A DNA stretch of 64,000 nucleotides from positions 149,710-213,709 of the forward strand of contig JADJOC010000007.1 of assembly GCA_016713965.1 (NCBI GenBank), given 5' to 3'. The notes beneath the pieces are model-generated. The model ran no database searches and had not been told where the DNA came from. It was given only the letters and a program-made list of their open reading frames with translations. The DNA is from Chitinophagaceae bacterium. GTDB taxonomy: Bacteria > Bacteroidota > Bacteroidia > Chitinophagales > Chitinophagaceae. Shown in pieces: positions 52,401 to 61,485 of the stretch (position 1 is its first letter; each line of letters starts with the position of its first letter). The translations under genes were made by a program, and so were the position numbers.

Positions 52401-54025
52401 TGGCACAAAAACGCCCGATGCAGGGAAAATCCACTTTTTGGTATGACATTTTGGGGAGACTTGCCGTTAGCCAAAACAGTAAGCAGCTATTGGATAAAAA
52501 ATACAGCTATACTTTGTATGATGAATTAGGAAGGATAACCGAAGTAGGACAAAAACCACAAACAGAACTGCCGCCAAGTAAAGAGCCGGGGTTGTTAGAA
52601 AAATGGCTGGCTGGTGGTGGGTTAAAAGAGCAGATCACCCGTACCAGCTACGACCTGTCTTACTACGATGGAAAAAATACATTAAAGGGCTTTTTAGAGC
52701 AGCGCAACCTGCGCAACCGGGTAAGCTACAGCATGGTGTTTGACCAGGAACCCGATCCCGATATTTTAGGCACACACAGCACTGCTACTTTTTACAGCTA
52801 TGACATCCATGGTAATGTAGATACACTGCTGCAGGACTTTAATTTTGGTGAGATGAAAGCCACAGGTAACAGGTTTAAAAAACTAGCCTATGATTACGAC
52901 TTGATTAGTGGTAAAGTAAACAAGGTAGCTTACCAGGCAGGTGAGCAGGATGAATTTTACCATAAATATTTTTATGATGCAGAAAATAGACTAACGGATG
53001 TGTACACGAGCAAAGACAGTTTTCATTATGAAAGGGACAGCCGTTATGATTATTACAAGCACGGCCCTTTGGCAAAGCAGATCGTTGGACAAAATCAGGT
53101 ACAAGGTTTTGATTATGCGTACACGCTGCAAGGCTGGTTAAAAGGAATGAACAGTACAGCAGTTGGCGATGGAAAGTTTGATATGGGAGGAGATGGCACA
53201 GGAGCAAACGCACAGGTTGCGAGAGATGCCTTTGGATTTGCGCTGCATTATTTTAGCACGGCCAATGCTAAAGATTATAAGCCCATTGGTGGTGGGCAAC
53301 CTTTTGCAAATGCTGCGGCTGCAGGTTTTGGTTTTGTACCGCTCTATAATGGAAATATTGCAGCAACGAGTATGAACATACCAACACTGGGAGATGCTTT
53401 ATTAGAAACATTCCGGTACGATCAATTACAAAGACTTACTAAAGTAAATACCTACAAAGGGCTAAACCCTGCAACCAACAACTGGAATGTAGTCAGCATT
53501 GATGATCACAGGGAAGAAATAAGCTACGATGCTAACGGAAACATACAAACGTATAAACGAAATGGCAGCGCTGGCAATTTGAATTTAAATAACTACAGCT
53601 ATACTTACCAGGCTAATACCAATCGGTTAATCAGTTTGAAAAATGCTATTGACAATAAAATAACTGCTTACGGATATGATGCCATCGGAAACGTAATTAA
53701 AGATGAAAAGCAAAATGTTTTAAACAATACATGGAATGTGTATGGCAAGCTACAAAAGGTGGAGAAAAAAGATGGCAAGATTATTACTTACTCATATGAT
53801 GCAGGAGGAAACAGGATAAGTAAAACAGTTGGAGATACTACCGAAATTTATGTGAGGAATGCAAGCGGTAATATAATGCTGAGTTATCAAAAAAATCCTT
53901 TAATAAACAGTGGGCATATAAGCACCAAAGAATTTTATAAATATGGCAGCAATTTATTAGGGATAAAAAAGAAAGCAATAGACATGGAGGTGGTAGTGCC
54001 TAACACAGGATACAAAATTTTGTAA
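49442..54025 (+). CDS. RHS protein 2, repeat and YD-shell part
   Basis: A 1,527-residue intact stretch. Two tandem modules of about 260 residues (49540-50310 and 50325-51110) each contain KMFL(S/G)GAY ... LMRDDLR, IVDWVW(I/V)QLHDSKDSCKI, YYVSVRHRNHLG or its like, and a dockerin-like calcium loop (GDGNANGVVRFNGGLNDKDY, then NMNGLVNYNGGTNDKDFLL). A LamG-like lectin domain follows at about residues 590-790. From residue 900 come YD repeats (YTLYYYDQAGNLVKTVPPAG, YNTLNQVVAQKRPM, FWYDILGRLAVSQNSKQL, FDYAYTLQGWLKGMN, SYDAGGNRISKTVGD), which form the hollow shell holding the toxin. Confidence 0.85.
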   Translation: MNIAFEHFANFTTGFGKSWQDYVAFEKQCTGGNTIYLNLKMFLSGAYADKNLLMRDDLRNYNLLPLSDPYFSDPLLVANYFPKSNHKATKVTAPMFADKGDQSIVDWVWIQLHDSKDSCKILATHTGLLQKDGFVINTDGSALSFTNMPNGQYYVSVRHRNHLGVMTKTPVNISNGDITSIDFTDINTETFGTNAQYILNNKAMLWGGDGNANGVVRFNGGLNDKDYLLLHCLGGDAIKVLILVYNNGDYNMNGLVNYNGGTNDKDFLLASMLKSDAAASIKEQRPCSKTAFSKVGLLRLKMFLGGAYDSQTGLMRDDLRTQKLLPYNDPYFTDPLLATKYFPSAYHKPIEASPLMFEDKFNQTKEQAIVDWVWVQLHDSKDSCKIISTQSGLVLRNGDVIAVNGSTELTFPNLENGNYFVSVRHRNHIGAMTKVPIQINNIGSASVDFTNINTETFGADAQKIYPNNVKALWGGNTNANKLITYNGNNNDREYILNCLNGDPAAVLNNVYSTCDVNMNGLVSYNFPANDAQEILANLDNNPFGSRIEQIPFCAILDNNNFEADCNSLQQTIADYYNSKFNIFHDQDNVEKGVFFLGNNYTGKDWTKFSLKDFIKDGYFGDLPDTVITGRNFSFGYNLPMCTGNPITFETRLKLEKINLLNNDAGEIFITLNTDKGKFAPVFNHSYSHYSGFVYPKNKLGIKEMVHKFNQWDTIKIVMRVDTGFVFINNQQVGYYDFEPDMDFSRLNSYAFSMTRDFQVDWVKIYNDKGTLQYQEDFEDYSNFTKVPYDFVCNNITCKTGGAFADFFNNKWGTNYSYEEIVGLYKKQCAILLESCKPNDTPPPMLCGLNEPTFKPLPFEEDPCKDLPKMAYTAAEEKWELYKDSIQNVFDTAYYNKCMKAKDMESLKVTYTNSEYHYTLYYYDQAGNLVKTVPPAGVDAKHGDEIFLQQVATARLNVKKGQAEALNKVVPGHTLVTDYRYNTLNQVVAQKRPMQGKSTFWYDILGRLAVSQNSKQLLDKKYSYTLYDELGRITEVGQKPQTELPPSKEPGLLEKWLAGGGLKEQITRTSYDLSYYDGKNTLKGFLEQRNLRNRVSYSMVFDQEPDPDILGTHSTATFYSYDIHGNVDTLLQDFNFGEMKATGNRFKKLAYDYDLISGKVNKVAYQAGEQDEFYHKYFYDAENRLTDVYTSKDSFHYERDSRYDYYKHGPLAKQIVGQNQVQGFDYAYTLQGWLKGMNSTAVGDGKFDMGGDGTGANAQVARDAFGFALHYFSTANAKDYKPIGGGQPFANAAAAGFGFVPLYNGNIAATSMNIPTLGDALLETFRYDQLQRLTKVNTYKGLNPATNNWNVVSIDDHREEISYDANGNIQTYKRNGSAGNLNLNNYSYTYQANTNRLISLKNAIDNKITAYGYDAIGNVIKDEKQNVLNNTWNVYGKLQKVEKKDGKIITYSYDAGGNRISKTVGDTTEIYVRNASGNIMLSYQKNPLINSGHISTKEFYKYGSNLLGIKKKAIDMEVVVPNTGYKIL

Positions 54026-54045
54026 GGGGTGAGGATGAATATTAT

Positions 54046-54604
54046 TTGTATCACCACAGGGGGAATATAGTAGGCTCTGTTAGTGATAAAAAAATACAGG
54101 TAGATGCCAATGCAGACGGGCTAATAGATTATTATACAGCAGATGTAAGGACAGCGACATATTACAGCAGTTTTGGTGCAATGACAAAATCATTTAATGG
54201 CGACAGTATGCAATTTGGCCACAATGGCCAAAAAGAGAAGCCCTGAAATAAGCCCTACAGCACAAACAGCAGAATTCTGGGAATATAATGCGGATATAGG
54301 AAGACGTTGGAATGTTGATCCATTGACAAGTAAATACCCAAGCATATCTCCTTATGTTTTTGGATTGAATAATCCCATTGTAATGGTTGATCCTGATGGT
54401 AGGGATGCCATTGTAAGTATAACACGAAATAAAGATGGAAGTGTAATGCTCAAAGTACAAACTGTTGTTCATATCACAGGGTCAACAGAGCCATCAAGGA
54501 TTAAGGGGTATAATAAAGATGTAAAAGAAAGGTTTAAAAAATCAGCAGGTAAATGTGGAAGGAAAAGTTTGGAATATCCAATACGATATTCAGTATGTAT
54601 ATGA
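54046..54604 (+). CDS. RHS protein 2, RHS core and start of toxin tail
   Basis: The frames 54046-54246 and 54197-54604 overlap. RHS core: YHHRGNIVGSVSDKKIQVDA, ADGLIDYYTADVRTATYYSS and EFWEYNADIGRRWNVDPLTS, with KYPSISPYVFGLNNPIVMVD and PDGRD. Shell autoprocessing usually takes place at the Asp-Pro-Asp-Gly site. The tail begins IVSITRNKDGSVMLKVQTVV. A one-base difference from the copy at 62.6 kb turns KNQQVNVEGKVWNIQYDIQY into nonsense here (an extra A near 54541). Confidence 0.75.
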
Positions 54605-54729
54605 CCAGGCATTTGATGCCAGTAAAATGAAGGAAGGCGAAAATGTTTTGAAAGTAACCGATAAGGTAGCTATGACAGGGTCTTAATAGAACGCATGTTG
54701 GGCCGGAAACTAATCAAGGTTTAATTGCC

Positions 54730-55182
54730 TTGGGTCATCGAAAATATCCTGAAGTTATTTCTCGTGAAACCGGCCATTTGATTGGTTTTAATGACCAGTA
54801 TACCGAAGTAAGTGGCGATTACGCAGGCTTCAAAGATTATTTAAGATCAAAATATAATTCTAAAGAAGATTTAGCCCCGGGAGGAACGGTTTATAAAATG
54901 GTTCAGGCGGCCAGGGATGGAGGCTTATCTATCAGTGTACCGAATATTGGTTACGAGAACAACGAGATGCAGAATAATAAAGGAGGGTTTACCGATGACC
55001 AGAATAAAGCTTTAATCAATAAGGCATTGGGCGTATCAGGTGGCAAGGATGGTTCGTTTTTAATTCAAGGTATTTTTGATGCCAAAGGTACTCCTGCACA
55101 GGAAAACTTACAAAAAGCTTATGAAACGCTTGAAAAACGGATACAGCAAACAACCAGTAAAGACACTAAAAAAACCGACTAA
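54730..55182 (+). CDS. Toxin domain of RHS protein 2: metzincin-like metallopeptidase, altered active site
   Basis: The C-terminal 150 residues of the RHS protein, in the frame after shifts near 54541 and 54680: LGHRKYPEVISRETGHLIGF, NDQYTEVSGDYAGFKDYLRS, KYNSKEDLAPGGTVYKMVQA. Family pattern HExxHxxGFxD of metzincin-type zinc peptidases; here the first His is Arg (CGT), whereas the copy at 62.9 kb has His (CAT). With Arg the enzyme should be inactive. The stop TAA (55180-55182) overlaps the immunity ATG by one base (TAATG). Either a genuine inactivating change or a read error. Confidence 0.72.
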   Translation: MGHRKYPEVISRETGHLIGFNDQYTEVSGDYAGFKDYLRSKYNSKEDLAPGGTVYKMVQAARDGGLSISVPNIGYENNEMQNNKGGFTDDQNKALINKALGVSGGKDGSFLIQGIFDAKGTPAQENLQKAYETLEKRIQQTTSKDTKKTD

Positions 55183-55794
55183 TGAAAATGTTTAAAAAAA
55201 TATTTGCATCTTTTTTCTGTTATCTATTATTATATCCTGCAATAAAAATTGTTTGTAGATAAGGAGTATGTTATTACAAAGACAAAAGGCATAGCAGTAT
55301 TTATTGATAACGAATCAAGAAAATACAGAACCTTTTTGGTACAGGGGATGTACGTACGTCTAAGGATTCTTTAATCCCGGATTTTTTTATACCTTATAAT
55401 TTTTCTAAAAAAACTATTACGAGGGAAGATATGGATAAGGCATTGTTTTCAAAGTCGGCGCACAAGGTTTCCTTTTTTTTTATCTTATAAGAGATTGCAA
55501 GGAAGAAGAAAGATCATCGTCTATTGATAGAGAAACCATTGCTTTGTTTTTGGATAAAAATATTGATGATTATCTGCATTCTAATAAAATTTTGTTCAAC
55601 CAGTTGAACTAGAGTATTTAAAATATTCTAATTTTCTTGTTATAGATTATTATGATTTGCATAAGGATATAACCATTTTTTATAAGAGTAAGCCCATCCA
55701 GCTTTTGTTTAATCGTGACTATTTAGATGTGTTGCGAATGAATGTACTGGAATATGATTGGGAAAATAATACAATAAATAATAAGCCCCTGTGA
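55182..55794 (+). CDS. Candidate lipoprotein immunity protein against the metallopeptidase toxin (frameshifted)
   Basis: Start ATG at 55182, or MFKKIFAS from 55188. With one base restored near 55219 the signal reads FLLSIIISC followed by NKNC, a lipobox with the Cys anchor. The protein then goes on as EYVITKTKGIAVFIDNESRK, DSLIPDFFIPYNFSKKTITR, SSSIDRETIALFLDKNIDDY and ends near NNKPL at 55794. About 200 residues. A periplasmic lipoprotein immunity fits a toxin that acts on the envelope of the neighbour cell. The second copy at 63309 shows other indels, so the frameshifts are probably read errors. Confidence 0.65.
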
Positions 55795-55803
55795 GGGGCT
55801 TTA
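55783..55803. terminator. Terminator between immunity and XRE genes
   Basis: AAGCCCC (55783-55789), loop TGTGA, GGGGCTT (55795-55801), between convergent genes, with A and T tracts on both sides. Confidence 0.8.
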
Positions 55804-55804
55804 T

Positions 55805-56168
55805 TTATTGTGCTATATTTTGTTCCAAAGAAGGTTTGGAATTTTTGTTTTGTGAGCATTGTATCAATGATGTTCATTACGGTGCTTTTATCCTTGTCAT
55901 TAAGTTGGGCAATTAACCTTACCTGTTCGGCAGCCGTTTTATCTTCCAGCGTTACGGCTTTAGGCGTTGCGTTGCTGTAATGCACAATCTCATCAATGGT
56001 TACGCCATAGAAAGAAGCCAGCTTATCCAAAATATCAAGAGAAGGCCTCAACCAGCCCCTTTCCAGTTTATTGTAGTGAGCAGGTTTTAACCCAATCTCA
56101 TTATATACTTCCTTCTGCATTATGCCTTTATCTTCTCTCAGTTTTTTAATATTTTCTGCCACACTCAT
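55805..56168 (-). CDS. XRE-family transcriptional regulator
   Basis: The N-terminal helix-turn-helix is clear: MSVAENIKKLREDKGIMQKE, VYNEIGLKPAHYNKLERGWL, DILDKLASFYGVTIDEIVHY. A C-terminal helical part (LIAQLNDKDKSTVMNIIDTM) probably makes dimers. As read the frame runs on to 55719 through the terminator; a one-base shift gives the likelier end EQNIAQ at 55805. It is divergent from the primase-ATPase gene with a 146-base gap holding four operator-like dyads, so it is probably the repressor of the element. Confidence 0.85.
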
Positions 56169-56201
56169 TTTTATGTCATTTTAAAGCGACAGTACAAATT
56201 T

Positions 56202-56301
56202 ATCTAAAAAAGACAAAAACTAGGGTATTTATCTAAAAAGTATAATCATAATTGTCCAAATAAGATAATTATAATTACTTTTACATTGTCTAAAAAAGAT
56301 A
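56202..56301. promoter_or_regulatory. Four operator-like dyads between XRE and primase genes
   Basis: Four 15-base sites of the form T(A/G)TCTAAAAAAGA(T/C)A: 56202-56216, 56231-56245 (weaker right arm), 56254-56268 and 56287-56301. Each is an imperfect dyad, TGTCT / AGATA. The last ends 13 bases before the primase ATG. Best guess: binding sites of the XRE protein. Confidence 0.65.
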
Positions 56302-56314
56302 AAAATAATTTATA

Positions 56315-59000
56315 ATGGAAATAGCAGAAATAAAATCAAGGCTGACATTAGCAAATTTATTGAGTTATTACAGTTTAAAGCCTGATAAAAATTTACGTTT
56401 ACACTGTCCTTCCATGATGATAAAACACCCAGCCTGCAGGTGTATTACAAAACACATACAGCATATTGTTTTAGCAGCAATTGCAAAACCCATGGCAAGA
56501 GCATGGATGTAATAGATTTTATCCTACATAAAGAAAACTGCAGCAAAGCAGCAGCAATAAAAAAAGCAATAGAGATTTTAGGCAGCGGCAGCACAGTAAT
56601 AATCAACAACAACCCGGCACCGGTAAAGCCATTGGTGGGCAGGGAACAGTTTTTAGCCAATATGTTTATTTACTTTAGAAATGCAGTACACAACAGCCCC
56701 CTGCAAAAGAGTATTTACAAAAAGAAATTTAGATTTTAAGAAAATAGAAGTTGGTTACAATGCAGGGCAGTTCCACCACGGAGCAAGAAAGGAAGAAACG
56801 TTAATCAATCAATGTTTAGAATACGGTTTATTAATAGACAAAAATTTAACAGCAAGAACAGGCGAAAAGGCTTACCAGCCTTTTGGCAAATGGTGCGTAT
56901 GCTTTGCTTTACGTAATGCACAGAACCACATAACAGGCTTGTATTTTAGAAGCACTTTAAACAATGAAAATGCAAAGCATTTTTATTTAAAAGAAAGAAG
57001 CGGCTTGTATCCAGGCTATCCCAACACCCACACAAAAAAATTAATCCTAACCGAAGCTATTATAGATGCGGCAACCCTTTTAAGCAATGATGAAATTATA
57101 AAAGACTATGCAATACTAAGTTGTTACGGCACCAATGGATTAACAGAAGAACATATTAACGCCATAAAAATTTACAACAGCTGGAAGAAATCATATTCTT
57201 TTTGATGGAGACAAAGCAGGAAAGGAAGCGGTAAATAAATATGATGCAATGTTCAAAGAGTTGTTGCCACAAATAAAAATAAGCGTCGTATATACGCCGG
57301 AAAATGAAGATGTAAACAGCTTAGTGCAAGGGGCATGAGGGAGCCATTTTAAACCATCTAATCCATGAAAGAAAAGATTTTATTTTTCCGCCAGTAGTCG
57401 GACACGGTTCAACGGAAACTTTACCAATAGAAAATAAAGCTGCTGATATACCGGTAAAATCAATAATTATAGCAGAACCAGTCAAAGAAAAAAATAAAGA
57501 TTATCATTTAAACACCAATAACCCGAACAACATATTCTTTACAGGCATAGCAGCCAATTATACCATCAAAGGTGGATTAAAGCCCCAGTTGGACAGCTTA
57601 AAAATATCCTTACAAATCATACACAAAACAACCAAGCAAGACTACCGGATAAAAATAGATTTATACGATTACAAGCAAATACAAAGCACATCAGACAGCG
57701 TAGCAGAATTATTGTCTTTACGCAAAGATCAGGTAGAAAAAGATTTGCAATTGCTTACGCATTTATTAGAAAATTATAGAGAAACCTATTTACAAAATAA
57801 CCCACAACAAAGCAACAAGCGAATAAAAATACAAGTAACAGAAGCCGCTGCAAAACAATGCATAGAGTTTATGAAGCGTAAAAACCTGATAGCGAATTTT
57901 AAAGAGTTGATAGGCAAAGCAGGTGTAACAGGCGAAGAAAACAACCGTATATTTTTGTTTGTAACCGCCACCAGTTATAAAATGAAAGATACCTTACATG
58001 CACTCATACAAGGGAGTTCAGGCAGTGGCAAGACAAGGCTTTTAAAAATTATAAGTTTACTCATGCCTGGAGAAGATACCAAGCGATTTACAAGAGTAAC
58101 AGAAAATAGTTTTTATAATTATGGAGAGTATGACCTGATGAATTTGTTTTTATGTTTTGAAGATATAGACGGCTTAGAAGAAAAAGCATTGCTGGCATTA
58201 AGAGAATTACAGAGCAATGATATATTAGTAAGCAGCACCAGCCAAAAACAGGAGAACGGCCATATACAAAGCGGGGAAAGAATTGTAAGAGGACCTATTG
58301 CCAGTTTAAGTTGTACCACCAAAGGCGATTATTACGAAGATAATATTAGCCGGTGTTTTGTTATTGCAGTAGATGAGAGCAAAGAGCAAACAAAAAAAAT
58401 AATCAATTATCAAAATGAAGTATCTGCAGGATTAATAGATAAGAACAAAGAAAAAGCGGTGGCAGACTTTATACAAAATTGTGTTAGATTATTAAAACCG
58501 TATGAAGTAATAAATCCTTATGCCAACAAAATACAATTGCCAGAAGATGCCCATAAAATAAGGCGTTTAAATGAAATGTACCAAAGCATTGTAAAGCAAA
58601 TAACCATCATTAACCAGTATCAGAGAAAGCAAGACAGCCAGGGCAGGTTACTAACAGAGAAAGAAGATTTAATAACTGCTTGTGAAATATTGTTTGAGAG
58701 CATTATTTTAAAAGTAGATGAACTGGACGGCAGCATAAGACAGTTTTATGAGCAGCTGAAAAAATTTGTACAGGAAAAGGAAAAGATTATGAGTTCAACC
58801 GCTTTGAAATAAGACAAGCAACAGGCGTAAGCAAGACCCAGCAGCACCGATATATACAGCAATTAGTAAGCTTAGAATATTTAAAACAGTTTGGGTTTAT
58901 GAATAAAGGATTTAAGTATAAAATTAGCCATTGGGATAATATGCAATCCATGAGGGCAAAAATAAAAGACAGCTTAAATAATCAGCTGCAAAATTTATAA
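56315..59000 (+). CDS. CHC2/TOPRIM primase fused to P-loop ATPase (frameshifted)
   Basis: Rejoined from several frames (56315-56512, 56440-56739, 56681-57205, then 57589-58812 and a tail), giving about 890 residues. Start MEIAEIKSRLTLANLLSYY. CHC2 zinc motif: LHCPFHDDKTPSLQV and YCFSSNCKTHGKSMDVIDF. TOPRIM: KLILTEAIIDAATLL and IFFFDGDKAGKEAVNKYDAM. The ATPase has Walker A GSSGSGKTRLLKI, Walker B LFLCFEDIDGL and a sensor-like ISRCFVIAVDES. The end (FEIRQATGVSKTQQHRYIQQ, LVSLEYLKQFGF) is a winged helix. The layout is that of a replication primase-helicase of plasmids or satellites. Breaks lie near 56410, 56690, 57175, 57340 and 58790. Confidence 0.82.
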
Positions 59001-59022
59001 ATACCAGGTAATAAAAACAAAT

Positions 59023-60062
59023 ATGGAACGCTACGGAACACCAGAAGGAACACTACAAATATTGATATTACTGCGTTGCAAAGCAAAAAGGCTCCGGCGT
59101 TCCGTATTCCAAAAAAAATACAAGCCATGGCATTACCCAGTTCAATCATAGTTATAAACACATCATACCAGGAAAAAGCAAAAGAATTTTTAGACCACCT
59201 GTTAATATTAGGGCATAGTTCACATGGGGCAAAAACCAAAACTCGGTATACCAAAGAATTTTTAAGTTATATAGAGCAAAGCGGAAAGCAGGAATTAAAA
59301 ACAGCATTACAGCCCGGGACATCCAAAATTATTACGACCATATTGTAGAAAGGCCCAATAAAAAGAATGGAGAGAAATTGAGTTTAAAAACCTGCCATCA
59401 CCAGATGCGGAGTGTGGAATTATTTTTTATCATGCTTCAAACCAAAAGTGAAATACTTATCAACCCTATCGCTACATTAACATTCCCTTATCCTGCCGAG
59501 ACCGGGCAAATAAGAAATGTGCTATCACAAGAAGAAATAAAAGAATTATACAACTGTTGCAAAGACGATTTAGAAAGGGTGATTTTAAGCCTTGCATATG
59601 GTTGTGGCCTGGGTAAGTGAGTTGGTAGCTGTAAATATTGAGGATATAAAATTAAGGGAACAAATCATTATCGTACCGGCAGGGAAATTTAATAAAAGAC
59701 GGGTGATACCTATGAGTACAGGCGTTTGCAAAGATGTAGAAAATTATTTTTATGGAATAAGAATATTAGCAGAAACCACTGAAGCAAAGGCATTTATCCT
59801 GCATATCAAAGCAAAGCGGATGAAAAAATACACTTTTAATAAATACCTAAAAAAATCATAGAAAGAACCCAAAAATAAAACCATTATTAAAAAAAATATC
59901 AGCATCCACAACTTACGGCACTCAATAGCCACACATCTTTTGGAACAAAAAATACCATTGGAGCAGGTAAGGATGTTTTTAGGGCATAGCCAGTTAGAAA
60001 GTACAGAAATATATACCCACATCAGCCAGCAACAATTAAAAGAAATGATCAATGACACTTAA
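59023..60062 (+). CDS. Tyrosine recombinase 1 of the element (frameshifted)
   Basis: Frames 59076-59348, 59378-59620, 59592-59861 and a tail to 60062. N-terminal core-binding domain: EKAKEFLDHLLILGHSSHGA, KTRYTKEFLSYIEQSG. Catalytic domain: ILSLAYGCGL-R-VSELVAVNI if one C is restored near 59611; IIVPAGKFNKRRVIPMST with the Lys; ISIHNLRHSIATHLLEQ with His and Arg; and FLGHSQLESTEIYTHISQQ with His and the nucleophile Tyr. The start is uncertain: ATG at 59023, or TTG at 59076 in the main frame. It overlaps the next recombinase gene by 11 bases. It probably cuts the ends of the element. Confidence 0.82.
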
Positions 60063-60915
60063 AGAATATATAGAAAAAAAAATACAGCAGCACATCGGTA
60101 AAAAGTTATGAAAGTACCATCCTCCGTTACGTAACGTATATGCAGGAGAAAGCAATAACAGCAACATATACAGACGTTTTAAATTACATTGGTTACTTAA
60201 GAAAGTTACAACTGCATCCAAAGAGTTTGCGGAACAATTTATTTGCCATTAAAATCTATTACAGGTATTTAGTACAAACAGGAAAACGAACAGACCACCC
60301 TTACAAAAACTATATCTACAAGACCAGATAAACCGAAGTATCGCAGTAGAAAGTTTGTACAGCCAGCAAGTATTGGAAGAATTATTTAAAACCTACAAAG
60401 CAAAAAACCCAAGCCATCAAAAAGAGATGAAGTTATTATTAGTTTACTTATTTATCAAGCCTTAACCGTGTTGGAAATAACCCAAATAGAACTGCATCAA
60501 ATCAACCTGGAACAAGGAACGGTAAAGATAACAGGCAATGTAAAGAACAAAGGCAGGAACTGCATTTAAAAAGTAACCAGGTCATGTTGTTTTATCATTA
60601 CCTCAATGAGATAAGACCGGTTATTTTGCAAACTAACAAAACCCAAAGTAATATTTTTATTTTATCGGGAGCAGGAAAACGCATCTTTCCGGGAATAATA
60701 AACCGGATGATTAACGAAGGTAAAAAGCCACATGAAAAATTATTACCGATAAAGATCAGGCAAAGTGTAATAGCCCATTTTTTAAAAGCCAATAACGATA
60801 TAAGGCTGGTACAGGTTTTGCAGGACATCGGAGAGCAGGAAGTACCGAAGAATATAAACAAAGCGGATTGGAAGAACTCAAAGCCAACATTAGCAAGCTG
60901 CATCCCTTACAGTAA
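60052..60915 (+). CDS. Divergent tyrosine-recombinase-like protein 2 (frameshifted)
   Basis: Start ATG at 60052 (MTLKEYIEKK), inside the end of recombinase 1. The SAM-like N-terminal domain is YVTYMQEKAITATYTDVLNY, LRKLQLHPKSLRNNLFAIKI. The catalytic region is weak: where the first Arg is expected it reads YQALTVLEITQIEL; HxxR is replaced by LPIKIRQSVIAHFLK; the end has AGHRRAGSTEEYKQSGLEEL with the Tyr. It may be an inactive partner that works as a heterodimer with recombinase 1. Shifts near 60310, 60430, 60560 and 60830. Confidence 0.7.
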
Positions 60916-60967
60916 TCCCTGAACTGCCTTACCCCACATCTTATTTATTAACAAAAAAAATAACACT

Positions 60968-61485
60968 ATGACAAGTGAACACACCCGTATTATCCAAAAT
61001 TTAATACAGATGAATGAAAGCATCTATTATTTAAACCGGATGTAACAACACTCAACCGTTACAAGTACAAACTAAAATTAACCATGGTGAAAAGAGACCC
61101 GAATTTATTACAAGCACTTTTATTAAAAACCATCCACAGCCTAACGGTTGTTAACCGCTTCAACCGTTTGGAAATATCAAAAAATTGTTTTTTACCCGGC
61201 GCAGCGATGTGCTGGAAGGATTACATATTTTACAACCATTGATAGATCTTAGCCAACAGGAAACCGGACCCGGTGCAGGAAAATTATTACAGCATATAAA
61301 AGACAATGGTTTATTACAACAAAGATTTACCGTTACACAATTAAAAAACATATTACACCAGCGCAGGGCTACAATAAAAAAGAAAATTATATTTACTCAT
61401 CGAAAGCGGCCATGTGGTAAGGTTAGGCGGTGATAAAAAAAACGGGTACATTTATAAAGTAGTGAAGATGATAAGCGAACAATAA
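60968..61485 (+). CDS. Small accessory protein of the element (frameshifted)
   Basis: Start ATG at 60968 (MTSEHTRIIQNLIQMNESIY). Other frames continue with MVKRDPNLLQALLLKTIHSL, FFTRRSDVLEGLHILQPLID, LLQHIKDNGLLQQRFTVTQL and at the end RLGGDKKNGYIYKVVKMISE to the stop at 61485. About 170 residues, helical with a possible winged-helix end. No known family. Position after two recombinases suggests a DNA-binding or directionality factor; this is a guess. Confidence 0.5.

Larger units (their letters stand above)
54313..55879. repeat. Long direct repeat, copy 1 (toxin tail, immunity, XRE end)
   Basis: It matches 62448-64000 over the full length; the differences are mainly single-base indels with a few substitutions. 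The repeat starts at TGTTGATCC inside the RHS core codons for VDPLTSKYP. The offset is 8,135 bases at the left end. Confidence 0.92.

Noticed and set aside
29667..55182. Type VI secretion or prophage context for the RHS proteins
   Set aside because: No VgrG, PAAR, Hcp, tail or capsid features; the proteins carry signal peptides.
56202..56301. CRISPR array
   Set aside because: Only four short, imperfect 15-base units with AT-rich gaps of 8-18 bases, next to a repressor; no cas gene.
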